Shown here: piece after piece, positions 18,463 to 28,074 of the stretch
Layout: each line of letters starts with the position of its first letter
How positions within the stretch are numbered: position 1 is the stretch's first letter
Origin: Dysgonamonadaceae bacterium
GTDB lineage: Bacteria > Bacteroidota > Bacteroidia > Bacteroidales > Azobacteroidaceae
Direction of reading: 5' to 3'
Assembly (NCBI GenBank): GCA_031272085.1
Contig: JAISUN010000067.1
Span: forward strand, 1 to 37,576
Length of the DNA stretch: 37,576 bases
Position numbers and translations under genes: made by a program
The notes under the pieces: model-generated
The model's database searches: none
Seen by the model: the letters and a program-made list of their open reading frames with translations, nothing else
Told to the model about the DNA's origin: nothing

Positions 18463-20292
18463 ATGATTAAGGCAATTAAATTGTTGATTTGCGCCGCCGC
18501 CGTTTTTCAGTCGGCGGTGGCTCAAATCATTATCAATCCGGCGGTTACGTACCAAACTATCGAGGGTTTTGCCGCATCCGATTGCTGGACAGTCAATTAT
18601 GTCGGAAAATATTGGACAGGCGAGGCTCGCGAAAAAGCGGCGCAATTGCTGTTCAGCCGCGAAATGAAATCCGACGGTAGCCCCGAAGGAATCGGGCTTT
18701 CGATGTGGAGGGTAAACCTTGGAGCAGGCACCGCCGAACAGGGCGACAACAGCGGAATTGAAGATATTTCGCGCCGCGCCGAGTGTTTTTTGGACGCTTC
18801 GGGCGCTTACGACTGGACAAAACAGGCCGGCCAGCAGTGGTTTATGCAAAAAGCCAAAGAATACGGCTGCGAAAGTTTTGTCCTTTTCTCAAACTCGCCT
18901 CCGGTAGCGCTTACCCGCAACGGGAGAGGGTTTTCGCCCGGCGACGGCAACTCAAACCTGAAAACCGACAAGTACCCCAATTTTGCCGATTTCCTGACCA
19001 CAGCGGCAGCCCGCTTTGCAGGCGAAGGTTATAACATACGTTATATCAGCCCCTTAAACGAACCTCAATGGGATTGGAAAGACGGCTCGCAGGAAGGTTC
19101 GCCCTGGCAAAACAGCGAGATAAAGAAAATCGTTCAGGAACTCGATAAATCAATAATTAGTAAGCAGTTAAATGCAAAAATCCTGATTACCGAAGCCGGA
19201 CAGTTCGACCGCCTCTATCAAAGCAACGGACGCGCAAGCAACCAGATTTACGAATTGTTAGATGCGGGCAGCGCAAATTACCTCGGCGAAATTCCCTCGC
19301 TTGCGCCCGTCATTGGCGGACACAGTTACTGGACTCACGATACCGACGCTCAACTCCGCTCGGTCAGGGAGAATGTCAGGAATCGCGCTGCTGATTACGG
19401 TTTGGGAGTTTTTTCAACCGAATGGAGCATGCTGTCTTCCAATCAGGGATTTCCGGCGTTTGAAGACGCTTCGTATATGGATAACGCCTTGTTAATGGCC
19501 AAGATAATCCACGGCGATATGGTTTTTGCCAACGCCGCTTCCTGGTCGTTCTGGACGGCTATGGATATGGAACGTTGGGGTCATAAAAACCGCTTTTTGC
19601 TGATTTCGCTCAATCCCGACAATCCTTATCGGGCGATTACCGAAGCGGGCAATCTCGCCGACAGGCCAACACTTTGGGTATTAGGAAATTACAGCCTTTT
19701 TGTCCGTCCGGGGTATAAGAGGATTGAACTGACCGGAGCCGATAATCTGCAAGGCTTGATGGGTTCGGCCTATATTTCGCCCGACGGCAAAACTGTTGCG
19801 GCCGTTTTTGTGAACCTGACTTCCGAAACGAAGCGGGTTTCCATTGATTTTCAGAATCTTGCCGACGGACTGCCTTTGCGCAACCGGATGTTTGTAACGA
19901 GTTCGCTTTACAGCCTGAAACGAATGGCAAACGTGCCGGAAACTTTCAGTTCCGATTATCAAATGCCGGTTCCGGCGCGTTCCGTGGCAACAATAATTTA
20001 CGAATTTGACGATAAAAATGCTATTGAAACATCAGGGAATCAGGATTTTCAGGTCTGCCCCAATCCCGCATCGGCAGGCGGGAAACTGCGGTTTTTGCTG
20101 CCCGAAAATATTAATAGCAATCTGTTGGTTTCGATTTTCGATTCGGCGGGTAATTTTGTGTGTAACAAAAAATTATGTATTTTTGCCGACGCAGGCGAGA
20201 TTCCGGTTCCGGCTTGTTTTGAAAAGGGGGTTTATTTTGTGGTGATTGATTCCGGCAAAAAGAAATATTGTAAAAAGTTAATAATCAAATAG
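18463..20292 (+). CDS. GH30 family glycosidase, probable endo-beta-1,6-galactanase, with T9SS sorting domain
   Basis: The start at 18463 follows an AGGAG ribosome-binding sequence and gives a signal peptide ending in SAVAQ. The catalytic barrel (about 25-400) begins with YQTIEGFAASDCWTVNYVG and contains the GH30 acid/base Glu200 in SPLNEPQWDW and the nucleophile Glu320 in FSTEWSML; a beta-sandwich typical of GH30 follows to about residue 505. The opening GFAASDCWT resembles endo-beta-1,6-galactanases of the family more than glucosylceramidases or xylanases, which is a judgement from memory. Residues from about 524 to 609 are a type A T9SS C-terminal domain: QVCPNPASAGGKLRF, FDSAGNFVC, GVYFVVI, KKLIIK. 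The enzyme should therefore be exported across the outer membrane by T9SS. It is followed by the GH2 gene after 11 bases. Confidence 0.85.
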   Translation: MIKAIKLLICAAAVFQSAVAQIIINPAVTYQTIEGFAASDCWTVNYVGKYWTGEAREKAAQLLFSREMKSDGSPEGIGLSMWRVNLGAGTAEQGDNSGIEDISRRAECFLDASGAYDWTKQAGQQWFMQKAKEYGCESFVLFSNSPPVALTRNGRGFSPGDGNSNLKTDKYPNFADFLTTAAARFAGEGYNIRYISPLNEPQWDWKDGSQEGSPWQNSEIKKIVQELDKSIISKQLNAKILITEAGQFDRLYQSNGRASNQIYELLDAGSANYLGEIPSLAPVIGGHSYWTHDTDAQLRSVRENVRNRAADYGLGVFSTEWSMLSSNQGFPAFEDASYMDNALLMAKIIHGDMVFANAASWSFWTAMDMERWGHKNRFLLISLNPDNPYRAITEAGNLADRPTLWVLGNYSLFVRPGYKRIELTGADNLQGLMGSAYISPDGKTVAAVFVNLTSETKRVSIDFQNLADGLPLRNRMFVTSSLYSLKRMANVPETFSSDYQMPVPARSVATIIYEFDDKNAIETSGNQDFQVCPNPASAGGKLRFLLPENINSNLLVSIFDSAGNFVCNKKLCIFADAGEIPVPACFEKGVYFVVIDSGKKKYCKKLIIK

Positions 20293-20303
20293 TTCCGTTG
20301 TTT

Positions 20304-22727
20304 ATGAAAAACATATCTACAATTTGCGCAGTTTTGCTGTTTGCCGTTTATTCCGGCCTCAGTGCGCAGGTTTCCTTTGGAAAACCCGAAAAAATCAATG
20401 AAAAATGGGAATTTCACCTTGGCGACAGTCTTTCGGAGCAAACCCGCTGGCGAACGCTGAATTTGCCTCACGATTGGAGCGTCGAAGGAGCGCTGAATCC
20501 TTCGCTTGCCGCCTGTACAGGCTATTTGCCCGGCGGTATTGGCTGGTACCGTAAATCGCTCGATATTCCTGCCGACAAAAAAGGCGAAAAAGTTTTTATC
20601 TATTTCGAGGGCGTGCAAAACCGCAGCGAAGTGTATCTGAACGGACATCTGCTCGGAAAGCGTCCAAACGGTTATGTATCATTTCTTTACGATATGACGC
20701 CTTACATCAGTTTCGGCGGGGAAAATGTGCTGACCGTCCGCGTTGACCATTCGCGCTACGCCGATTCGCGCTGGTACAACGGCTCCGGAATCTACCGCAA
20801 TGTCTGGCTCGTTTTCTCAAATCCTGTTCACATCGCGCAATGGGGAGTTTATGCCCAAACAAAAAAGGCAACGGTGAATAGCGCAGAACTCGCCGTAGAA
20901 ACGGAAATTGCCAATGAAACGGAATCGCCTGCCGCTATTACGGTTACGAATGAACTGTTCGATGCCGAAGGGAAAAAAATCGCTTCTGCTTCGCAGAAAA
21001 TCAGTCTGAAAGCGAAATCGGCAAACCAAAAAGTCGAACAAACGCTGAAAATCAGCCGTCCAAGCCTTTGGAGTCTCGATTCGCCCGCGCTTTACACCCT
21101 GAAAACGACTGTCGCCCAAAATGGGATAATTATTGACGAAACAACAACCCAAACCGGAATCCGCACTCTTGCTTTCAGTCCCGACAATGGCTTGGCGCTC
21201 AATGGTAAATATTTGAAAGTAAAAGGATTATGTATTCATCACGATGCGGGAGTTTTGGGAGCCGCAGTTCCCCGCGAAATTTGGGAACGCCGCCTGCAAA
21301 CGCTTAAATCACTGGGCTGCAATGCTATACGCTTGACGCATAATTTGCACAATCCCGATGTTTACGATATTTGCGACGAACTTGGCCTGCTCGTTATGGA
21401 CGAGGTTTTCGACGAATGGGAATTTCCGAAACGCAAATGGATTGAAGGCTGGAACATTGGGAATCCCGGCTACGACGGCGGAGCGGACTATTTCAACGAG
21501 TGGAGCGGACGCGACCTTGGCGACGGCGTCCGCCGCGACCGCAACCATCCTTCGGTATTCGCTTGGAGCATCGGGAACGAGGTCGATTATCCCAACGACC
21601 CCTATTCGCACCCGATTCTCGACAGCGGCGGCAAAGGCTTTACTCAAGCCCAATTCGGCGGTTATAAAAAAGACGCTCCCGACGCTAACCGTCTTGGCGG
21701 GATTGCCAAACGATTAGTTGCGGTTGTCAAGCAGTTCGACCGCTCGCGTCCGGTTACGGCTGGGCTGGCCGGAGTTGCGATGTCGAACGAAACAGATTAT
21801 CCGTATTTGCTTGATATTGTGGGATATAATTATACCGAAAACCGTTACGAAGAAGACCATAATACCTATCCTGAAAGGATAATTTACGGCAGCGAAAACC
21901 GCCACGATATGGAAGCGTGGAAAGCAGTTCGCGATAATCAATTCATTTTCGGGCAGTTCCTCTGGACGGGCATCGATTACCTTGGCGAATCAGGCGTTTG
22001 GCCTTCGCGCGGATTTTATTCGGGATTGCTCGATTTTGCAGGATTCATCAAGCCTCGCGGCAATTTCCGCAAAGCCTTGTGGAGCGATGAGCCGACCGCT
22101 TATCTTGGAACTTACCTGCCTTTTGGAGGCTTTCGCCGGCAAATGCCGTCGATGGACGCCTGGCCGGTCTGGAATTACGAAGACGGGCAAACGGTAAAAG
22201 TCGTTTGTTACACAAATGCCCCAAAAGCGCAGTTATTCCTTAATAATGAGCCGGTTGGCGATGTGAAAAATTACGACGACAATACGGGAATAATTTTATG
22301 GGATGTTCCTTACAAAGCCGGAAAATTGCTCGTAAAAGGCTATGATTCAGCAGGAAAAGAAATTTGCCAAACGGCGATTCAAACTTCGGAACAGCCTCAA
22401 AAATTAGCATTAAAAGCATATCAAACGGAAATCAGCAGCAAAAGGGGAGTTGCGCAAATTGAAATACAGGCGCTTGACCGCAACGGAGTTCCGGCGGTTT
22501 TGGCCGATAATCTGCTGACTTGTCGCATCGACGGCCCCGGCAAACTTCTCGGTCTGGAAGCGGGCGACAATACCGATATGGGCAATTACCGCGACAATTC
22601 GCAGCGCATTTTCCGCGGGCGGATGATAGCCTACGTCGAGGCTGCGGGCAAGCCGGGCGAAAAGTTCAAAGTTTCGTTCACTTCGCCCTGGTTGGAAAAA
22701 GCGGAAATCGAGATTGGGATTAAGTAA
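20304..22727 (+). CDS. GH2 family glycosidase, probable beta-galactosidase
   Basis: The ATG at 20304 starts a signal peptide ending in GLSAQ; an upstream TTG at 20298 is less likely. The 807-residue protein has the GH2 order: sugar-binding jelly roll (about 25-175, with LNLPHDWSVEG and GIGWYRKSLDIP), an Ig-like domain (about 180-290), and the catalytic barrel with FDEWEFPKRKW, the acid/base Glu426 in IGNEVDYP and the nucleophile Glu531 in YGSEN. A DUF4982-like domain and a GH2 C5-type beta domain (RGVAQIEIQALDRNGVPAVLADN) close the chain. It would remove terminal beta-galactose from oligosaccharides, probably in the periplasm because it has no T9SS tail. It ends 9 bases from the convergent hybrid sensor gene. 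Other GH2 activities (glucuronidase, mannosidase) cannot be excluded; galK nearby favours galactose. Confidence 0.85.
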   Translation: MKNISTICAVLLFAVYSGLSAQVSFGKPEKINEKWEFHLGDSLSEQTRWRTLNLPHDWSVEGALNPSLAACTGYLPGGIGWYRKSLDIPADKKGEKVFIYFEGVQNRSEVYLNGHLLGKRPNGYVSFLYDMTPYISFGGENVLTVRVDHSRYADSRWYNGSGIYRNVWLVFSNPVHIAQWGVYAQTKKATVNSAELAVETEIANETESPAAITVTNELFDAEGKKIASASQKISLKAKSANQKVEQTLKISRPSLWSLDSPALYTLKTTVAQNGIIIDETTTQTGIRTLAFSPDNGLALNGKYLKVKGLCIHHDAGVLGAAVPREIWERRLQTLKSLGCNAIRLTHNLHNPDVYDICDELGLLVMDEVFDEWEFPKRKWIEGWNIGNPGYDGGADYFNEWSGRDLGDGVRRDRNHPSVFAWSIGNEVDYPNDPYSHPILDSGGKGFTQAQFGGYKKDAPDANRLGGIAKRLVAVVKQFDRSRPVTAGLAGVAMSNETDYPYLLDIVGYNYTENRYEEDHNTYPERIIYGSENRHDMEAWKAVRDNQFIFGQFLWTGIDYLGESGVWPSRGFYSGLLDFAGFIKPRGNFRKALWSDEPTAYLGTYLPFGGFRRQMPSMDAWPVWNYEDGQTVKVVCYTNAPKAQLFLNNEPVGDVKNYDDNTGIILWDVPYKAGKLLVKGYDSAGKEICQTAIQTSEQPQKLALKAYQTEISSKRGVAQIEIQALDRNGVPAVLADNLLTCRIDGPGKLLGLEAGDNTDMGNYRDNSQRIFRGRMIAYVEAAGKPGEKFKVSFTSPWLEKAEIEIGIK

Positions 22728-22736
22728 GCGCGGCAA

Positions 22737-25700
22737 TCAGTGCAGTTTCCGCAAGTATTCGGCAGGCGTGGCGCCAAACTCGTCGCGGAAGCATTTCCGG
22801 AAATAGGCGGCGCTGTTAAATCCCGTTCTGTAAGCGACTTCCGAAATAGAATAACGCCCCGACAGCAGCAGTTCTTCGGCCTGCTTCATCTTTATCCGGC
22901 GGACAAACTCATTGACTGTCAGGCCGGTAATGGCTTTTATTTTGCGGTAGAGCGTGGAATGCGTCATCGCAACTTGCGAGGCAATAAACTCAATATCAAT
23001 GCTTTCCGGTAAATTATAATCTCGGATTACGCGGCTGACTTTTTCGATAAATTCATTGTCGAGAATGTTAATTGATTCGACAAGCAGTTCTTGTTTGTAT
23101 AATTTGCTGTTTACCAAATGTTTAGCCAAATTTTTCCGCGATTCCAGCAAATTTGCCACCCGGCTTCGCAACAAGGCGGCGCTGAAAGGTTTTGTGATAT
23201 AGGAATCGGCTCCCGATGCGTATCCCTCGGCTTTTTCGCTCATCGAAGTTTTGGCCGTCAGCAGGATAATCGGGATATGGCAGGTGCGGAGGTTTTTTTT
23301 CAGGATTTCGCAAAGTTCGATTCCGGACATTTCGGGCATCATAATATCGCTGATAATAATGTCGGGAATCTGCTGTTGAGCCGCAACAAGGCCTTTTTGC
23401 CCGTTTTCGGCTTTCAAAACCTTGAAATCGGATTTGAAAGCGTCGGCTGCATATTGCAAAATTTCGCGGTTGTCTTCCACTATAAGGATTATTTTGCGGT
23501 CGGCTTTCGCATCTGTTTCAGGCTGAATGTTTTCCTGATTCTCAGGAAGATTTTCCCCGTCGTCTTCGCGGCGTTCAATGTCGGGATAAATATTTTCGGT
23601 TTTTATCCGCAAACGGAATGTTGAACCTTTGCTCGGCTTGCTTTCGGCCGTAATTGCGCCCTGATGAAGTTCGGCCAGATTTTTCGCCAGGGCGAGGCCG
23701 ATTCCCGTTCCCTGCGCCATCCGCTTGCCTTGCGCCTGATAGTAACGGTCGAAAATCTTCGCGAGTTCGTCTTCTTCAATCCCGCAACCCTCGTCCGCAA
23801 CCTCAATTTCGGAATAAAGCGTTTCGCCGTCGCGAACGTCCCGCAGAGCGATTCGGATTTCGCCGCGGTCGGTGTATTTCAGGGCGTTTGAAATCAGGTT
23901 GTCAAGGATAATTGCCAAATTTTCGGGGTCGAAATACAAAACGGGATTTTCCGTTTCTATTGTTGTAACTATTTTAATATCAGGATTTTGATTGAGTTCC
24001 GAATATTTTTCGCCTATTTTGCTGACAAAATCCGCTAAATTGCCTTTCCTGACTTTCAGCGGCATATTTTTGGTTTCCGTTTTGCGAAAATCCAGGATTT
24101 TATTGATTAAATCGAGCAAACGCTTGGCATTCTGATGAATAAGCGATATTTTGCGGCCTGCCTCATCCGGCATTTTATCCGCCAGCAAATCCTCTAACGG
24201 GCCTATAATCAGCGTCAAAGGCGTTCGCAATTCGTGAGTAATATTGGTGAAAAACTGCAATTTTTCGTTGTTTAAGGCTTGCTGCTGTATGCTGTTCTGT
24301 TTTTCGAGATAAAGAATATTTCGGAACTGCAAGCGTCGTATGTAAAACATTACAACATAATAAATTAGCAAAGAAATTAACCACAGATAAATCATTTTAG
24401 CCCACCACGACCACCACAACGGAGGCAATACCCTGACCTTGAACGAGGCGATTTGCGGCGACCATTCGGAATTATTGTCCAATCGGGCTTTTACCGAAAA
24501 AATATAAGTCCCTGCGGGCAAATTTCGGAAAGTCGATTCGCCCGATTTGCCGTTAAAATACCATTCGTCGCTCAAACCTTCCAAACGGCAGGAATATTCT
24601 GCTCGTCCCGAAAAAGCATAATCCATAACTCCGAAGCGGAAAGTAAGGGTGTTTTGATTGTATTTCAGGCGGATTTTGCCAAGGCTTACCGGACAGAAAG
24701 CCTCCCGATCTTCCGAAGCCTGCTTTCCTGAAAAATACCGAAATTCCGTGATTTCGACCGGAGGGAAATCCCCTATTTCAGCGCCGTTTTGAGGATTGAA
24801 AAAGCAAACCCCGTTTTGCGAGCCGAAATAAAGCCGCCCGTCGCCGTCGACAGTTACCGAGCCGTCCATAAACTGCCCGACCGGAAGGCCCTGCGAATGG
24901 TCGTAATTGCTGAAACTGCCCGATTTTTCATCGAATTTGCTGATTCCTCCGTTGTGGCTGAACCAGATATTTCCGGCGCGGTCTTCGACGATTGCGCGGA
25001 TGTAACTGTCTCTTAATCCGTCTTTTTCGGTATAAATCCTGAACTTGGCGAGGCTGTCGGGATTTTGGAAACAAACCAGCCCCTCGCCTGTGCCGACCCA
25101 GATTTGCTGTTTGGAATCAAGAAAAATTGACGAAACGGCATTTGAATAAAATCCCGAATCCTTATGAAAGGCCGTAATCCGGCGATAATCAGCATCTAAA
25201 ACGACCAAACCCATACCGAAACTGCCCACCCAAAGCCGGCCGCGGGCGTCTTTCGCTACCGCCCTGACAAGATTATCTGTCGGTAAACGGTGCGATTCGG
25301 CAGTGTAATTGCTTAATTTTCCGGAATTTAAGTTATATGCGTAAAGTCCGGCATCGTCGGTTCCAATCCAAAGATTTTTCTTCTCGTCTTCGTAAAAACA
25401 GCGGATTGTAAGATTGCCGAAAACGGCGGGCATAAAAGCGGAAAAACGTCCTGTTTTGCTGTTGTAGAGCGTGATTCCGCGCATAAATGCGCCAAACCAG
25501 AGATTTCCTTCCGAATCTTTGAAGGCCGAAAGCGTTGCGTCGCCTGACATCGGCCCGTTTTTGACGTTATAAGTTGCTGTTTTTAGGCCGTTTACGAATT
25601 TACAAACTCCGCCGCCGTCGGTTCCAACCCAGATTGCGCCCTCATTGTCGGTGCAGATTCCCCATGCCGTTTTGACCGGCAAACTGTTGTTATTCAGCGT

Positions 25701-26786
25701 GTTTTGATATTGCCATTTCCTGAAAAATTCGGGACTGCGGCTAATGAAATTCAAGCCTCCGCTGTAAGTTCCAATCCAGATATTCCCGAAGCGGTCGGTA
25801 ATGATTTTCTTGACTGTGGCGCAGGACAGGCCTGTTTCGTCGTCGGAAGGGTAAATATTCTGAAACTCAACGGCTTCCGGCGACAGAAACATATCTTTTC
25901 CGAGATTCAGTATGCTGATTCCGCCGTTTTCGGAGCCAATCCAGAGCCGGTTGTCGCCGGCCTGATTTATTGAGAAAATGCGGTCGGAAATAAGCGACGA
26001 CGGCTTCTGCGGATTGTGGCGAAACGAGGTAAAATGCTCATTATCGGGATTAAACAGGGACAATCCATTGGCCGTTCCCAGCCAGACGCCGCCCATATTG
26101 TCGATAAAAATATCCCAGATGCAGTTGTCCGGCAAAGAATTTGGATTTCCGGGACTGTTTTGATAATTTTTTACGGAATTATCGTTTAAGTTTATCACAG
26201 TCAAGCCTTTATCGACGTGTCCAACGTAGAGTTTTCCCTTTTTGTCGTCGAGAATCGACCAAATTTTGTCGCTCGGCAATCCGGGCAAGGTCGAGCGGTT
26301 GAAATGGATAAATTTTTTGCGGTCGTAGAGGTCGATACCGTTGGAATAGGTTGCTAACCAGAGGTTTCCGTCGGCAGATTCGCAAATATCGGTAACGGCG
26401 TCGGAGGCGATGCTGTTGCTATCGCGGTCGTCGTGGGCGAAAAGCGTAAAAGTTTCGGTTTCGCAGTCGAAACGGTTCAAGCCGTTGCGTTGAGTAGCAA
26501 TCCAAACGGCATTTTCACGCGGGTCGGCAAAAACTTTGTTCAGTTCGTTTCCGCTGATAGAGGCCGCGGTTTGAGAAAATTTGCGGTATGTCCAAAAGCG
26601 GTTTCCATCGAAGCGGTTAAGCCCCGATTCGGTTGCAAACCACATAAAGCCTTGCCTGTCCTGCGCAATATCGACTACGTAATTATTAGACAAACCCTGT
26701 TCAATACCGAGTTTGCGAATATCAAATTCCGGTTGAGCCAAGGACAAAACCGGCAAAAGAGCGAAAATCAGCAATCCAAACCGCAT
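22737..26786 (-). CDS. Hybrid two-component system sensor-regulator (HTCS) of the PUL
   Basis: I chose the ATG at 26786, giving 1349 residues with signal peptide MRFGLLIFALLPVLSLAQ; the longer frame from 26819 would start inside the upstream terminator. The periplasmic sensor (about 20-770) is two seven-bladed propellers of Reg_prop repeats (GFMWFATESGLNRFDG, NLWLATYSNGIDLYD, IWVGTDGGGVCKF and more), then a Y_Y_Y domain with AGTYIFSVKARL, and a membrane segment at about 785-815. The cytoplasmic part is a histidine kinase with His851 in THELRTPLTLI and N-box DNLISNALKYT, a receiver domain with Asp1147 in SDIMMPEMSG, and a C-terminal AraC-type DNA-binding domain ending in GFNSAAYFRKCFRDEFGATPAEYL. 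Proteins of this type sense an oligosaccharide in the periplasm and activate the neighbouring PUL. It converges on the GH2 gene. Confidence 0.93.
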   Translation of the reverse strand: MRFGLLIFALLPVLSLAQPEFDIRKLGIEQGLSNNYVVDIAQDRQGFMWFATESGLNRFDGNRFWTYRKFSQTAASISGNELNKVFADPRENAVWIATQRNGLNRFDCETETFTLFAHDDRDSNSIASDAVTDICESADGNLWLATYSNGIDLYDRKKFIHFNRSTLPGLPSDKIWSILDDKKGKLYVGHVDKGLTVINLNDNSVKNYQNSPGNPNSLPDNCIWDIFIDNMGGVWLGTANGLSLFNPDNEHFTSFRHNPQKPSSLISDRIFSINQAGDNRLWIGSENGGISILNLGKDMFLSPEAVEFQNIYPSDDETGLSCATVKKIITDRFGNIWIGTYSGGLNFISRSPEFFRKWQYQNTLNNNSLPVKTAWGICTDNEGAIWVGTDGGGVCKFVNGLKTATYNVKNGPMSGDATLSAFKDSEGNLWFGAFMRGITLYNSKTGRFSAFMPAVFGNLTIRCFYEDEKKNLWIGTDDAGLYAYNLNSGKLSNYTAESHRLPTDNLVRAVAKDARGRLWVGSFGMGLVVLDADYRRITAFHKDSGFYSNAVSSIFLDSKQQIWVGTGEGLVCFQNPDSLAKFRIYTEKDGLRDSYIRAIVEDRAGNIWFSHNGGISKFDEKSGSFSNYDHSQGLPVGQFMDGSVTVDGDGRLYFGSQNGVCFFNPQNGAEIGDFPPVEITEFRYFSGKQASEDREAFCPVSLGKIRLKYNQNTLTFRFGVMDYAFSGRAEYSCRLEGLSDEWYFNGKSGESTFRNLPAGTYIFSVKARLDNNSEWSPQIASFKVRVLPPLWWSWWAKMIYLWLISLLIYYVVMFYIRRLQFRNILYLEKQNSIQQQALNNEKLQFFTNITHELRTPLTLIIGPLEDLLADKMPDEAGRKISLIHQNAKRLLDLINKILDFRKTETKNMPLKVRKGNLADFVSKIGEKYSELNQNPDIKIVTTIETENPVLYFDPENLAIILDNLISNALKYTDRGEIRIALRDVRDGETLYSEIEVADEGCGIEEDELAKIFDRYYQAQGKRMAQGTGIGLALAKNLAELHQGAITAESKPSKGSTFRLRIKTENIYPDIERREDDGENLPENQENIQPETDAKADRKIILIVEDNREILQYAADAFKSDFKVLKAENGQKGLVAAQQQIPDIIISDIMMPEMSGIELCEILKKNLRTCHIPIILLTAKTSMSEKAEGYASGADSYITKPFSAALLRSRVANLLESRKNLAKHLVNSKLYKQELLVESINILDNEFIEKVSRVIRDYNLPESIDIEFIASQVAMTHSTLYRKIKAITGLTVNEFVRRIKMKQAEELLLSGRYSISEVAYRTGFNSAAYFRKCFRDEFGATPAEYLRKLH

Positions 26787-26793
26787 ATTTGCG

Positions 26794-26840
26794 AAAATAA
26801 AACCGCCCCAAAAGTTCATGCAGTAAAGGCTTCGGGGCGG
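26794..26840 (-). terminator. Intrinsic terminator after galK
   Basis: Read on the minus strand, CCGCCCC (26840-26834) pairs with GGGGCGG (26809-26803), with further pairing of AAG and CTT inside, and the stem is followed by TTTTATTTT at 26802-26794. It lies between the galK stop and the HTCS start at 26786, which begins only 8 bases after the T-tract. Confidence 0.7.
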
Positions 26841-26867
26841 CCACGAAAAAATTATGATATTTTATTT

Positions 26868-28025
26868 TTAGAGTTTCCGCGCTCCGTCCTTGATTACGAC
26901 GTCGTAAACCTTGGGCTTGATATTAAATTCCTGTTCGTAAGCCGCAATGGTTTTCCTTACAAACTCGTCGTAAAGTTCGTTTTTCACAAGGTTGATAGTG
27001 CAGCCTCCAAAGCCGCCGCCCATCACGCGCGAGCCGGTAACGCCGTATTCCTTGGCTTTTTCGTTCAAAAAGTCGAGTTCCGGACAACTAACCGTATATT
27101 TCAGGCTCAAACCGGTGTGAGTTTCGTACATCTTGGCTCCGGCCGCTTCATAATCGCCTTTATTCAGCAGTTCGCAAGTGTCGAGCAGCCGCTGGATTTC
27201 TTCAATTACAAATTCTGCGCGGATGTAATCAACTGCGCTGACTTTGCCCGCAACCTCGTGCAGCCACTCGATTTTGGCGTCGCGCAGGAATTTCACTTCC
27301 GGATGTTTTTTTGCGATGGCTGCAACAACGCGCTCGCAGGATTCGCGGCGTTCGTTGTATTCGCCGCCCAGCATGTGCGCAACACAGGTGTTTATCAGCA
27401 CAAGCCGATAACCTTTCGGATTGAACGGGAAATATTCGTATTCCAACGAGCGGCAGTCGAGCCGAATCAGCGAGCCTTCTTTGCCGAAACAGGATGCGAA
27501 CTGGTCCATAATTCCGCATTTAACGCCTACGTAATTGTGTTCGGTAGCCTGTCCGATAAGGGCGAGTTCCATGAGGCTGAACTCGAGTTTGAAAGTGTCG
27601 TTCAGCGCAAAGCCTACGCAACTTTCCAAGGCTGCCGACGACGACATTCCCGCTCCCAGAGGCACATCGCCTGAAATGATGACGTCGAATCCGGGGATTT
27701 TCGCTCCTCTTTTCGCCATCTCGCGGGCTACGCCGAAGATGTACTGCGCCCAGCGTTCAGCGGGTTTGTCGGCTTCTTCCAGCCCAAATTCGCTGTTTAG
27801 CGCAACTGTCGCGGGATTTTCATCCGGCGCATACGCGCGGACGCGGTTAGTCCCGTTAGGTTTAATAACGCAATAAATGGCCTTGTCAATCGCGCCCGGA
27901 AGCACAAAACCGCCGTTGTAATCGGTATGTTCGCCGATAAGATTGATTCTGCCGGGCGATGAGTATGCAACTCCGCCTTCGCCGAATAACTCTTTGAATT
28001 TTCCTTTGATTTTTTCAGTATCCAT
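26868..28025 (-). CDS. galK: Galactokinase
   Basis: The 385-residue protein is a GHMP-family galactokinase. The family signature GRINLIGEHTDYNGG lies at residues 25-39, the ATP-binding motif PLGAGMSSSAALE at about 130, and the third motif GSRVMGGGFGGCTINL at about 340. Asp in the segment KCGIMDQFAS is the expected catalytic base position. The enzyme phosphorylates alpha-D-galactose to galactose-1-phosphate in the first committed step of the Leloir pathway. Placement beside a PUL with GH30 and GH2 galactan-type enzymes links it to use of released galactose. galT, galM and galE are not in the window. It is followed by a strong terminator before the HTCS gene. Confidence 0.95.
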   Translation of the reverse strand: MDTEKIKGKFKELFGEGGVAYSSPGRINLIGEHTDYNGGFVLPGAIDKAIYCVIKPNGTNRVRAYAPDENPATVALNSEFGLEEADKPAERWAQYIFGVAREMAKRGAKIPGFDVIISGDVPLGAGMSSSAALESCVGFALNDTFKLEFSLMELALIGQATEHNYVGVKCGIMDQFASCFGKEGSLIRLDCRSLEYEYFPFNPKGYRLVLINTCVAHMLGGEYNERRESCERVVAAIAKKHPEVKFLRDAKIEWLHEVAGKVSAVDYIRAEFVIEEIQRLLDTCELLNKGDYEAAGAKMYETHTGLSLKYTVSCPELDFLNEKAKEYGVTGSRVMGGGFGGCTINLVKNELYDEFVRKTIAAYEQEFNIKPKVYDVVIKDGARKL

Positions 28026-28057
28026 GATAATGATATTAAGTTTTTAAATTAAAAACC

Positions 28058-28065
28058 CAAAATTA
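28058..28065 (-). promoter_or_regulatory. Probable -7 box of galK
   Basis: On the minus strand this reads TAATTTTG, matching TAnnTTTG, about 32 bases before the galK start. A TTTG lies 23 bases farther upstream (28092-28089), slightly beyond the usual spacing. Confidence 0.4.
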
Positions 28066-28074
28066 CTACATTTT

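Noticed and set aside
26433-27674. A 413-residue plus-strand frame across the HTCS start and galK
   Set aside because: It is antisense to two conserved genes and to the terminator between them; no domain is seen.
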